This document shows positions 18,323 to 29,887 of a DNA stretch of 64,000 bases, piece by piece. The position numbers and the translations under genes are program-made. The notes under the pieces are model-generated. The model worked only from the letters and a program-made list of their open reading frames with translations, searched no databases and was not told where the DNA came from. Each line of letters opens with the position of its first letter. Positions within the stretch are counted from its first letter, which is position 1. Origin of the DNA: Streptomyces hiroshimensis (lineage in GTDB: Bacteria; Actinomycetota; Actinomycetes; Streptomycetales; Streptomycetaceae); assembly GCF_014650335.1 (NCBI RefSeq), contig NZ_BMUT01000005.1, positions 95,003-159,002 of the forward strand. Direction: 5' to 3'.

Positions 18323-18362
18323 ACGCCTAGTAGGCGCGCGTCACGCCTAGTAGGCGCGCGCC
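18323..18362. repeat. 20-bp tandem duplication at the proS stop codon
   Basis: Units 18323-18342 and 18343-18362 differ at one base. The distal unit encodes the last residues and stop of ProRS (ARAY then TAG); the other is a non-coding copy immediately after the stop. It looks like a slippage or microhomology duplication at the gene end. Confidence 0.9.
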
Positions 18363-19762
18363 ACGATCGCGATCGTGCCCGGGGCGTCGTCCGCCTCCGG
18401 CACCGAGCCGTCCTCGCCCACCAGGCACCGCACGGTCACGGCCTGCTCGGCCAGCTTGGCCTCGCCCTCCGGGCCCAGGTCGGCCCAGCGGATGCGCGCC
18501 CAGCCGCCGGCCACGGCGGCCTCGGCGGCCTCCTCGATGGTCTTCACGTCGGTCGTGCGGGCCTCGCGGCGCTCGCGCGACTGGCTCAGCAGCAGCGCCT
18601 GGTCCTCCTCGAGGACCTTCGGCAGCAGCCCGACGAGCTCCTCCAGACGGACCGGCTCCTTGCCGCCGGGGATGCGGCGGGCCAGCATCGCGGTGCCGTT
18701 CTCCAGGTCGCGCGGGCCGACCTCGATGCGCACGGGGACGCCCTTGAGCTCCCAGTCCACGGCGCGGCGGCCGAACGGCGTGTCGGTGCGGTCGTCGACC
18801 TGCACCCGGATCCCGGCGGCCTTCAGCTGGTCGCCGATCTCGCGCACCTTGGCGATGACGGCGTCGTCGCCCTTGATCGCGAGGACGACGGCCTGGACCG
18901 GCGCCAGGCGCGGCGGCACCCGCAGGCCGTTGTCGTCGCCGTGCGACATGATCAGACCGCCCACCATGCGGGTGGAGACGCCCCAGGACGTCTGCCACAC
19001 CAGCTCCTGGTGGCCGTCCTTGGACAGGTACGAGGTGTTGAAGGCCTTGGCGAAGTTCTGGCCCAGCTCGTGGCTGGTGCCCAGCTGCAGCGCCTTGCCG
19101 TCGCCCATCATGCCCTCGAGGGTGAGGGTGTTGATCGCACCGGCGAAGCGCTCCTTGGCCGTCTTGCGGCCCAGGACGACGTCGATGCCCAGGACGTTGA
19201 CCATGAAGTCGTAGTAGACGTCACGGTGGATGCGGGCGGCGTAGTCGCGCGCGTCCTCGTACGTGGCGTGCGCCGTGTGGCCCTCCTGCCAGAGGAACTC
19301 GCTCGTGCGCAGGAAGACACGGGGGCGCATCTCCCAACGGACCACGTTGGCCCACTGGTTGATCAGCAGGGGCAGGTCACGGTAGCTCTGCACCCACTTG
19401 GAGAAGTACTCGTTGATGATCGTCTCGGAGGTGGGACGGACGACGACCGGCTCCTCCAGCTCCTTGCCGCCGCCGTGCGTGACGACCGCGAGCTCGGGGG
19501 CGAAGCCCTCGACGTGCTCGGCCTCGCGCGTCAGGTACGACTGCGGGATGAAGAGGGGGAAGTACGCGTTGGAGGCGCCCGCGTCCTTGATGCGCGCGTC
19601 CATCTCCTGCTGCATGCGCTCCCAGAGCCCGTACCCGTACGGTCGGATGACCATGGTGCCGCGCACCGGGCCGTTGTCGGCCAGCTCGGCCTTGTTGATC
19701 AAGTCCTGGTACCAGCGCGGGAAGTCGTCCGCCTGGGGGGTGAGAATGGGAGCCTTTGCCAT
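18347..19762 (-). CDS. proS: Prolyl-tRNA synthetase, eukaryote/archaeon type
   Basis: 471-residue class II ProRS charging tRNA-Pro. It is of the eukaryote/archaeon type: motif 2 region FLRTSEFLWQEGHTAH resembles human FLRTREFLWQEGHSAF, RPTSETIINEYF replaces the bacterial RPTHEE, and there is no large editing insertion, so it is shorter than the roughly 560-residue bacterial form. A C-terminal domain ends in Tyr (VARAY), a hallmark of this type. ATG at 19760-19762. Many streptomycetes also carry a bacterial-type proS elsewhere, so this may be a second enzyme. The gene is monocistronic, flanked by hairpins. Confidence 0.95.
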   Translation of the reverse strand: MAKAPILTPQADDFPRWYQDLINKAELADNGPVRGTMVIRPYGYGLWERMQQEMDARIKDAGASNAYFPLFIPQSYLTREAEHVEGFAPELAVVTHGGGKELEEPVVVRPTSETIINEYFSKWVQSYRDLPLLINQWANVVRWEMRPRVFLRTSEFLWQEGHTAHATYEDARDYAARIHRDVYYDFMVNVLGIDVVLGRKTAKERFAGAINTLTLEGMMGDGKALQLGTSHELGQNFAKAFNTSYLSKDGHQELVWQTSWGVSTRMVGGLIMSHGDDNGLRVPPRLAPVQAVVLAIKGDDAVIAKVREIGDQLKAAGIRVQVDDRTDTPFGRRAVDWELKGVPVRIEVGPRDLENGTAMLARRIPGGKEPVRLEELVGLLPKVLEEDQALLLSQSRERREARTTDVKTIEEAAEAAVAGGWARIRWADLGPEGEAKLAEQAVTVRCLVGEDGSVPEADDAPGTIAIVARAY

Positions 19763-20060
19763 GGTGCGAATGGTACGGGGCCGATCCGTCCGAGCGTGAA
19801 TCCGCTCCCCTCGCCCCCGCCCCGCGCCGTTCGTACGCCGCCCCGGGCGGGCCTGCGCCCCTGTGCGCCGCCCGTGCGGATGCGCCCGGCACATGCCATC
19901 GTGGGCGTACGGGAACGTGCTGGCGCCACCCCCTGGACTCGGGAACCGATGAGCAGTTCCCTTGGCACAAGGGGGTGCTTTTCCAGCAGCGCGCACGGCA
20001 GTACACGGGGGGCGGCGGATCGGGCATGCACACGTCTCTCGGCGGATTGGGGCGCTTTCC

Positions 20061-20882
20061 ATGACACCTACGCTCGTACGGCGGCACCGGCCGTCCTCTT
20101 CGTCGCCCGAGTCGCGGGCCCGCGACTGGGCGGAAATCCAGGAACGGATGCTGGTGCCGCTCTACGAAGCGGTGTACGAGCGCCTGGAGGTCGGCTCCGG
20201 CACCAGGCTGCTCAGCCTGGGCTGCGGCTCCGGCCTGGCCCTGCTCATGGCGGCATCGCGTGGCGCCACGGTCTCCGGCGTGGACCCGGACGGGCGCCGG
20301 CTCGCCCTCGCCCGCGAGCGGCTGCTGCCCGAGGGCGGCGGCGGCGCGCGCCTGGGGCACGGGGCCCCCGAGAGCGTCCTGGACGCCGGCGCCCCGGCCT
20401 TCAACCTCGTCACCGCCTTCGACCCGCTGTACTGCGCGGGCGGCAGTGCGCAAGGCATGGCCACGACGCTCGGCCGGGCCGCCTCGTGCGCGGAGCGGGG
20501 CGCCCCCGTGGTGCTGGCGGGCTGGGGCCCCCAGGAGCGCTGCGCGGCGTCGGGGGCGCTTCGAGTCGCGGCCCGGCTCGCGGACCCCATGTGCGCGCCG
20601 GCGCGCTGGCGGCCGTGCGGCCGCGACGACCTGGAGAACCTGGCCCAGCAGGCCGGTCTCCGCCCGGACGGCTCGGGACGCGTGGCATGCCCCTACGGCT
20701 ACGCGGACATGGGCAGCGCGGTGCGCGGCATGCTCTCGACCGGGGCCTTCGACGCGGCCGCCCGCGCCACCGACGAGGAGCAGGTCGTCAAGGAGCTCTC
20801 CGAGGCGCTCCACCCTTATCTGCGCCGTGACGGCACCGTGTGGATGCCCAATGTCTTCCGCTATCTGATAGCCCGCGCCTAG
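20061..20882 (+). CDS. Class I SAM-dependent methyltransferase, unknown substrate
   Basis: 273-residue predicted cytoplasmic protein. The cofactor-binding motif I is clear (LLSLGCGSGLALLMAASRGATV, around residues 48-70, then SGVDPDGRRLALAR with the acidic Asp after strand 2). The middle (FNLVTAFDPLYC) fits motif II. The C-terminal half is Ala/Arg-rich with no substrate-recognition motif I know. It is divergent from proS (298 bp) and convergent with ffh across a terminator. The ATG at 20061 is chosen because homologous Rossmann content begins soon after; the frame is open upstream. Confidence 0.8.
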   Translation: MTPTLVRRHRPSSSSPESRARDWAEIQERMLVPLYEAVYERLEVGSGTRLLSLGCGSGLALLMAASRGATVSGVDPDGRRLALARERLLPEGGGGARLGHGAPESVLDAGAPAFNLVTAFDPLYCAGGSAQGMATTLGRAASCAERGAPVVLAGWGPQERCAASGALRVAARLADPMCAPARWRPCGRDDLENLAQQAGLRPDGSGRVACPYGYADMGSAVRGMLSTGAFDAAARATDEEQVVKELSEALHPYLRRDGTVWMPNVFRYLIARA

Positions 20883-20897
20883 CGCAGCGCGCATGCG

Positions 20898-20932
20898 ACA
20901 GCCCCCGCGGCCTGCTCGGCCGCGGGGGCTGT
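20898..20932. terminator. Bidirectional terminator between methyltransferase gene and ffh
   Basis: Perfect 15-bp arms ACAGCCCCCGCGGCC (20898-20912) and complement (20918-20932), 5-nt loop, placed between convergent genes. Confidence 0.88.
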
Positions 20933-20993
20933 GACGTACTGCGGAGCGGGCACCGTGGGGCGCACCGCACGGGGCCTGCAAAAACCCGTTGGG

Positions 20994-22532
20994 TCAGCCC
21001 ATGAACTTCTTGAACTCGTCCGGCAGTTCGAAGTTCTTGGCGTCCTGGCCTGCGGGCAGCCCCAGGGCGCCGCCCTGCTCGCGGCGCGCGGCCGCGGCCT
21101 GCTCCTCGGCCTTGCGCTTCATCGGGTTGCCGCTCTGGCGCTTGCCCTTGGCCTGCTTCTGCTGCTTCTTCTTGCGGCCGGCGCCGCCGCCCATGCCCGG
21201 CAGGCCCGGCATCCCCGGCATGCCGCCGCCCTGCGCCATGCGCGACATCATCTTGCGGGCGTCGAAGAACCGCTCCACCAGGTTCTTGACGGCGCTGACG
21301 TCCACGCCCGAACCCTTGGCGATACGGGCCCGGCGCGAGCCGTTGATGATCGTCGGGTCCTGGCGCTCGGCCGGGGTCATCGACTTGATGATCGCGGCGG
21401 TGCGGTCGACGTCGCGCTCGTCCAGGTTGTTGATCTGGTCCTTGATCTGCCCCATGCCCGGCAGCATGCCGAGGAGCTTGCTGATGGAGCCCATCTTGCG
21501 GACCTGCTCCATCTGCGACAGGAAGTCGTCGAGCGTGAACTCCTTGGGGCCCTTCGCCAGCTTGGCCGCCATCTTCTCGGCCTCGTCCTGGCTGAAGGTC
21601 TGCTCGGCCTTCTCGATCAGGCTGAGCATGTCGCCCATGCCCAGGATGCGGGACGCCATGCGGTCCGGGTGGAACGCGTCGAAGTCGTCCAGCTTCTCGC
21701 CGTTGGAGGCGAACATGATCTGCTTGCCGGTCACGTGCGCGACCGACAGGGCGGCACCGCCGCGGGCGTCGCCGTCGAGCTTGGAGAGCACCACGCCGTC
21801 GAAGCCGACGCCGTCGCGGAAGGCCTCGGCGGTGTTGACCGCGTCCTGGCCGATCATGGCGTCGAGAACGAAGAGGATCTCGTCCGGGGAGACCGCGTCG
21901 CGGATGTCCGCGGCCTGCTGCATCATCTCGGCGTCGATGCCGAGGCGGCCGGCGGTGTCGACGATGACGATGTCGTACTGCTTGGTGCGGGCGAACTCGA
22001 TCGAGTCCTTGGCGACCTGGACCGGGTCGCCGACGCCGTTGCCCGGCTGCGGCGCGTACACGCCGACGCCGGCGCGCTCGGCGACGACGCTGAGCTGGTT
22101 CACGGCGTTGGGGCGCTGGAGGTCACAGGCGACGAGCAGCGGGCTGTGGCCCTGGGCCTTCAGCCAGCGGCCGAGCTTTCCGGCCAGCGTGGTCTTACCG
22201 GCACCCTGGAGACCGGCGAGCATGATGACGGTCGGCGCGGTCTTGGCGAAGCGCAGCCGGCGGGTCTCGCCGCCGAGGATGCCGATGAGCTCCTCGTTGA
22301 CGATCTTGATGACCTGCTGGGCCGGGTTGAGGGCCTGCGAGACCTCGGCGCCGAGCGCCCGCTCCTTGACCTGCTTGATGAACGAGCGGACGGCGGGCAG
22401 GGCCACGTCCGCCTCGAGCAGGGCGATACGGATCTCGCGCGCGGTGGCGTCGATGTCCGCCTCGGAGAGGCGGCCCTTGCCCCGGAGGTTCTTGAAAGTC
22501 GCTGCGAGGCGGTCGGAGAGGGTATCGAACAC
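20994..22532 (-). CDS. ffh: Signal recognition particle protein Ffh
   Basis: 512-residue SRP54 GTPase that brings nascent membrane proteins to FtsY. The N domain (FDTLSDRLAATFKNLRGKG), G1 loop (LAGLQGAGKTTLAGKLG), DTAGRLGID, and the LSKLDGDARGG closing motif are in order, followed by the Met-rich M domain that binds signal peptides and 4.5S RNA. The tail is rich in Gly/Met then Lys/Gln. The GTG start at 22530-22532 opens directly at the N domain; upstream frame is spurious. Its receptor FtsY lies 7 kb away in the same window. Confidence 0.97.
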   Translation of the reverse strand: MFDTLSDRLAATFKNLRGKGRLSEADIDATAREIRIALLEADVALPAVRSFIKQVKERALGAEVSQALNPAQQVIKIVNEELIGILGGETRRLRFAKTAPTVIMLAGLQGAGKTTLAGKLGRWLKAQGHSPLLVACDLQRPNAVNQLSVVAERAGVGVYAPQPGNGVGDPVQVAKDSIEFARTKQYDIVIVDTAGRLGIDAEMMQQAADIRDAVSPDEILFVLDAMIGQDAVNTAEAFRDGVGFDGVVLSKLDGDARGGAALSVAHVTGKQIMFASNGEKLDDFDAFHPDRMASRILGMGDMLSLIEKAEQTFSQDEAEKMAAKLAKGPKEFTLDDFLSQMEQVRKMGSISKLLGMLPGMGQIKDQINNLDERDVDRTAAIIKSMTPAERQDPTIINGSRRARIAKGSGVDVSAVKNLVERFFDARKMMSRMAQGGGMPGMPGLPGMGGGAGRKKKQQKQAKGKRQSGNPMKRKAEEQAAAARREQGGALGLPAGQDAKNFELPDEFKKFMG

Positions 22533-22608
22533 GGTGGTCGCGGATCCTTCTTGTTGAGTGTCAAGTCGGCGGCTGACCCCCAAGGGTATCCGCACCCTCC
22601 CGGTCCGG

Positions 22609-25038
22609 TCAGCCGCCCAGCGCCTCCTCCATCGCGCGGGCGACCGCGGAGGCCGCACGGGGCGTGAGCGCGGCCCCGTCCGGGGCCGTCACGTAGAACG
22701 CGTCCACCGCACTCGCCCCGAGCGTGCTCACGCGGGCGCTGCGCACCCACACCCCCGCCTGGTCCAGGGCCCGCCCGATGCGGTGCAGGAGGCCGGGCTC
22801 GTCCTGCGCGCGCACCTCCAGGACCGTGGCCCCGTGCGAGGCCGCAGCGGCGACGGTCACGCTCGGCGGGGCGGGCACCATTCCCCGCCGGCGCCTGCTG
22901 TACGCGGCCTCGCGCTCGGCCAGGCGGCCCGGGACGTCGAGAGAGCCGTCCAGGGCGCGCACGAGGTCGTTGCGCAGGCGGGCCGCCCCTGGCGGGGAGC
23001 CGTACTCCGCCGCCACCCGCCAGCTCAGCAGCAGCGCCCCGTCCACGGCGCGCAGGTCCGCGGTCCGCACCGTCAGCCGGTGCAGCGCCAGAACGCCGGC
23101 GGCCGCGGGCAGGACGCCGGGCTGGTCGGGGACGGCGATCCGCAGCTCCATGCCGACCGGGGCCGGGGCACCGTTTTCTGCCGGCCCCATGCCCTCCGGA
23201 CGGGACTCCAGGGTCAGCACCGGCCCGCCCGTACGGAGGGCGTCGGCGGCCAGCCGGAGCGCCTCCGGGGCGGGCGGGCCCGGGGCATGGGGCTCCTCCT
23301 CCGCACCGCCCGCGAGGGCCGCCGCGGCACGGCGCACCAGATCTGCGACGAGCGAGGCACGCCAGGCGCTCCATGCGGCGGGTCCCGTGGCGAGGGCGTC
23401 GGCCTCGGTGAGGGCGTGCAGGAGCTCGAGCGTGGCCGTGTCCGTCACGGCGTCGGTGACCGTACGGACGGTCGCCGGGTCGGCGAGGTCGCGCCGGGTC
23501 GCGGTGTCGATGAGCAGCAGGTGGTGCCGGACGAGCGTGGCCAGGACGTCGGTGTCGGCGGCGCCGAAGCCGATCCGGCGGGCGACGTCGCGCGCGAGGG
23601 CCTCGCCCGTGACGGAGTGGTCGCCGGGCAGGCCCTTGCCGATGTCGTGCAGCAGGGCGGCGACGAGCAGGAGGTCCGGGCGCCCCACGCGGCGCGTGAG
23701 GGCCGCGGCACGGGCCGCCGTCTCGACGAGGTGCCGGTCGACGGTCCAGCGGTGGACGGCGTTGCGCTGGGGGCGGCAGCGCACGTGCTCCCACTCGGGA
23801 AGCAGCCGGGAGACGATCCCCTCGGCTTCGAGGGCCTCCCAGACGGGCACGGTGGGCGGCCCCGCGCCGAGGAGGGTCACGAGCTGCTCGCGGGCGTCGG
23901 CCGGCCAGGGCTGCGGCATGGGGCCCGCGGAGGCCGCCAGGCGGCGCACCGCATGGGGCGACAGCGGCAGACCCGCCTGGGCCGCCGCCGCGGCCGCCCG
24001 CAGCGCCAGTACGGGGTCGTGCTCGGGTCGCGCCGTGCGGGCCAGCACGGCTTCGCCGTCCTGCTCGACGACGCCGTCGGCGAGGGAGAGCCGTTCGACC
24101 TCGACGAAGCCGCCGCGCCCCCCGCGCCCGCCGAGGATGCGGCGCAGCCGGGGCCGGGCGGAGCGGGCGCGCAGGACCCGGCCGACCTCGCGCCAGGTGA
24201 CGTCCGCGGCGTAGGAGACCGTACGGGCGGCCTCGTACACCCCGTGCAGGAGGCCGTCGGCGTCGGGGAGGCCGAGGACCGCGGCGACCTGGTCCTGCTC
24301 CTGGAGGGCGAGCCGGTCGGTGGCACGGCCGGTGGTGAGGTGGAGGGCGTCGCGGACGTCGAGGAGATGGGCGCGGGCGCGTTCGAGGCCTGCACGGGGC
24401 GCGTCGGCGAGCCATGAGGCGGCGACGGCGCGCAGGGCGGTGGCGTCGCGGAGGCCGCCCCGTGCCTCCTTGAGGTCGGGTTCGAGGAGGAAGCGGAGTT
24501 CGCCCTGGTGCCGGATGCGCTCCTCCCCGAGCTCGCGCAGCTCGGCGAGGCGGGCGGGGGCCTGGGCGCGCCAGTCGGCGTAGGCGGTGGTGCGCAGTGC
24601 GGCGGTGAGCTCTTCGTCACCGGCGAGGTGGCGGGCGTCGAGGAGGCCGAGGTGGACCTTGAGGTCGCCGGCCGCGGTGCGGCGGGCCTCGGCAGGGGTG
24701 CGCACGGAGTGGTCGAGGGCGAGCCCCATGTCCCAGACGGGGTACCAGACGCGGTCGGCGATGGCCGCGATCTTGGAGATGTCCGCGGTGCCGTCGTGCA
24801 GGAGGAGGACGTCGAGGTCGCTGCGGGGCGACAGTTCGCCCCGCCCGTAGCCGCCGACGGCGACGAGGGCGACGCCCCGGGTCTCGCCCAGCAGGGCGCC
24901 GAGCCACTGGTCGGTGAGGCGGGCGAGAGCGGCACGGCGCGGCGGCCCGGTGAGCGCCCCCTGGTGCAGGAGGCGCAGCCGGGCCGCCGCGTAGCCGCCG
25001 GGTTCCGAGTCGTCGGGGCAGGTCTGCGGGTCGGTCAA
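22609..25038 (-). CDS. glnD: [Protein-PII] uridylyltransferase / uridylyl-removing enzyme
   Basis: 809-residue nitrogen sensor modifying GlnK. Nucleotidyltransferase motif VAVGGYGRGELSPRSDLDVLLL lies at residues 60-80; the HD hydrolase domain is around residue 435 (RWTVDRHLVETAARAAALT; VAALLHDIGKGLPGDHS); two C-terminal ACT domains (MELRIAVPDQPGVLPAAAG; LEVRAQDEPGLLHRIGRAL) sense glutamine. In Streptomyces, GlnD acts as an adenylyltransferase on GlnK Tyr51, so AMP rather than UMP may be transferred. Third gene of amtB-glnK-glnD, starting 31 nt after the glnK stop. Confidence 0.96.
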   Translation of the reverse strand: MTDPQTCPDDSEPGGYAAARLRLLHQGALTGPPRRAALARLTDQWLGALLGETRGVALVAVGGYGRGELSPRSDLDVLLLHDGTADISKIAAIADRVWYPVWDMGLALDHSVRTPAEARRTAAGDLKVHLGLLDARHLAGDEELTAALRTTAYADWRAQAPARLAELRELGEERIRHQGELRFLLEPDLKEARGGLRDATALRAVAASWLADAPRAGLERARAHLLDVRDALHLTTGRATDRLALQEQDQVAAVLGLPDADGLLHGVYEAARTVSYAADVTWREVGRVLRARSARPRLRRILGGRGGRGGFVEVERLSLADGVVEQDGEAVLARTARPEHDPVLALRAAAAAAQAGLPLSPHAVRRLAASAGPMPQPWPADAREQLVTLLGAGPPTVPVWEALEAEGIVSRLLPEWEHVRCRPQRNAVHRWTVDRHLVETAARAAALTRRVGRPDLLLVAALLHDIGKGLPGDHSVTGEALARDVARRIGFGAADTDVLATLVRHHLLLIDTATRRDLADPATVRTVTDAVTDTATLELLHALTEADALATGPAAWSAWRASLVADLVRRAAAALAGGAEEEPHAPGPPAPEALRLAADALRTGGPVLTLESRPEGMGPAENGAPAPVGMELRIAVPDQPGVLPAAAGVLALHRLTVRTADLRAVDGALLLSWRVAAEYGSPPGAARLRNDLVRALDGSLDVPGRLAEREAAYSRRRRGMVPAPPSVTVAAAASHGATVLEVRAQDEPGLLHRIGRALDQAGVWVRSARVSTLGASAVDAFYVTAPDGAALTPRAASAVARAMEEALGG

Positions 25039-25069
25039 CTCGGCTCCCTTCAGGGCGGGCTGGCGGGTC

Positions 25070-28521
<3,452 letters not shown>

Positions 28522-28995
28522 CTGGAAGCCCCCATCCCGAACTCTGCTGTCTGTGCGTGAACCGTACGAACCACCCACAGCTTGCCGCTTTTTGCAGCGG
28601 CCCGTGCGGCGATGCACCCCCGGGCCGCGAGGAATTCCGGCCGGGCGACGAGACGGTTCATGCCTCCGGCATACCCACCGGTGGGGCACATCTCCCATGG
28701 GTTCGTGCACCGAAAGTAATCCTACGATCACGGCTGATGCGAGAGCAGTCCAGTAAACGCCACCATTCGCCACCCCAAGGAATGAACTCAACCGCACCTC
28801 CACGCGATTGACTTGACACGGGACGATCAGGGAGGGCCCAAGGAGAGGGTGGATCGATGCGCACCCCGGCGCATGTCCAGCACCGCACTACCCGTCGCAC
28901 ACCGTCGCGCTGCCTCCGGAAGGGATTCGGCAACGGTCCGTGTTCGAGACACTCCGACTCGTAACCATCCGCGAGCACGACCCGTTGGAGGGGGC
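28522..28995. other. Divergent intergenic region nsdA / prim-pol-like gene
   Basis: 474 bp. On the minus strand TAGGAT (28719-28724) fits an actinobacterial -10 for nsdA, giving a leader of about 190 nt; no clear -35. A perfect 12-bp palindrome CCCACCGGTGGG lies at 28674-28685 inside that leader. Near the plus-strand gene is a small stem ATGCGC/GCGCAT (28857-28874). TTGACT and TTGACA lie at 28808-28819 without a matching -10. No convincing small ORF. Confidence 0.5.
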
Positions 28996-29673
28996 ATGGG
29001 CTTCACAATCGGCGGCATCCGGGACCTGCGCTCGAGCTCTCGGCGCCGCGGACGCGCGTACGAGTGCGTCACGACGGTGGCGGAGTACACCGGCCTGTGG
29101 GGGTGGGATGTGGTGCCCGGCGCCCGCGCCTCCCGTGGCGGTCGCCCGGCCGGCGCGGTCTGCTCGTGCGGTGCCGGTGACTGCCCCTCCCCCGGCGCGC
29201 ACCCGCTCTCCTTCGCCCCACGCGTGCCCGCGGGCGCCACGCTGGACGCAGCGGCGGCCGCATGGGCTGAGGTGCCCGGTGCCGCCGTGCTGCTGCCCGT
29301 AGGCCGCTCCTTCGACGTCCTGGAGGTCGCCGAGGCGGCCGGGCGGCACGCGCTGGCCCGGCTGGAGCGCATGGGGCTGCCGCTGGGCCCCGTGGCCCTC
29401 ACGCCGCACGGCCGGGCGCTGTTCTTCGTCGCCCCCGGTGCCGCCGGCGAGCTCCCCCAGCTGCTCTACCGCATGGGCTGGGACGACGCCCGGCTCGACC
29501 TGCGCTGCCTGGGCCCTGGGGAGCACATCACAGCGCCGCCCTCGGACCACGCCGGCCTCGGCCCCATGCGCTGGCTCCGCCCGCCCACGCTGGACACCGC
29601 AGGCCGCCCCCCGCAGGCCCGGCTGCTCCTCGGCACCCTCGCCTATGTGTGCCACCGGTCGGCGGCGTCCTGA
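28996..29673 (+). CDS. Bifunctional DNA primase/polymerase-like (prim-pol N-terminal domain) protein
   Basis: 225-residue protein resembling the prim-pol domain found in phage and plasmid replication proteins and in many short actinobacterial chromosomal proteins. It shows the Cys-containing CSCGAGDCPSPGAHPLSFAP segment typical of this domain and a hydrophobic core (WGWDVVPGA; VLLPVGRSFDVLEV). The canonical DxD catalytic acids are not obvious: the usual G-x-DVVD is reduced to FDVLEV, so catalytic activity is doubtful. ATG at 28996 is preceded by GGAGGGGG. Monocistronic, divergent from nsdA, ended by a strong terminator. Function unknown. Confidence 0.8.
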   Translation: MGFTIGGIRDLRSSSRRRGRAYECVTTVAEYTGLWGWDVVPGARASRGGRPAGAVCSCGAGDCPSPGAHPLSFAPRVPAGATLDAAAAAWAEVPGAAVLLPVGRSFDVLEVAEAAGRHALARLERMGLPLGPVALTPHGRALFFVAPGAAGELPQLLYRMGWDDARLDLRCLGPGEHITAPPSDHAGLGPMRWLRPPTLDTAGRPPQARLLLGTLAYVCHRSAAS

Positions 29674-29705
29674 ACCCCGGCGGCCTCCCGGCCGGCCCCC
29701 ACGCG

Positions 29706-29747
29706 AAAGGGCCCCTTCCGCAGCTGCACCTGCGGAGGGGGCCCTTT
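29706..29747. terminator. Bidirectional terminator between prim-pol-like gene and ftsY
   Basis: 18-bp arms (29706-29723 and 29730-29747, AAAGGGCCCCTTCCGCAG and near-exact complement, one wobble) with a 6-nt loop and short A/T ends on both sides. Placed between convergent genes. Confidence 0.92.
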
Positions 29748-29887
29748 CTCTCCCGGACCGTCACCAGGGCCTGTACGCCGCCTGCCCGGCCCGGGGCGCA
29801 CCCTGGGGCGCTCCCGGCGGACCGGCCGGCCCCGCGGGCCCTGCGGACGGGCGTACCGGCCCTACAGGCGTACGGGCGTACGGCGCG

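Larger units (their letters stand above)
18017..18346. other. Intergenic region with stacked hairpins and a tandem repeat
   Basis: 330 bp between the SprT-like gene start and the proS stop (both minus strand). From the SprT side it holds a hairpin GCCCGGT/ACCGGGC (18039-18060), an AT-rich patch (18066-18074), then terminator-like stems at 18219-18242 and 18293-18317, and a 20-bp tandem duplication of the proS gene end (18323-18362). I see no coding potential. Confidence 0.6.

Noticed and set aside
19962..20060. Upstream extension of the methyltransferase frame
   Set aside because: 33 extra codons in low-complexity sequence lacking similarity; ATG 20061 gives a normal domain start.
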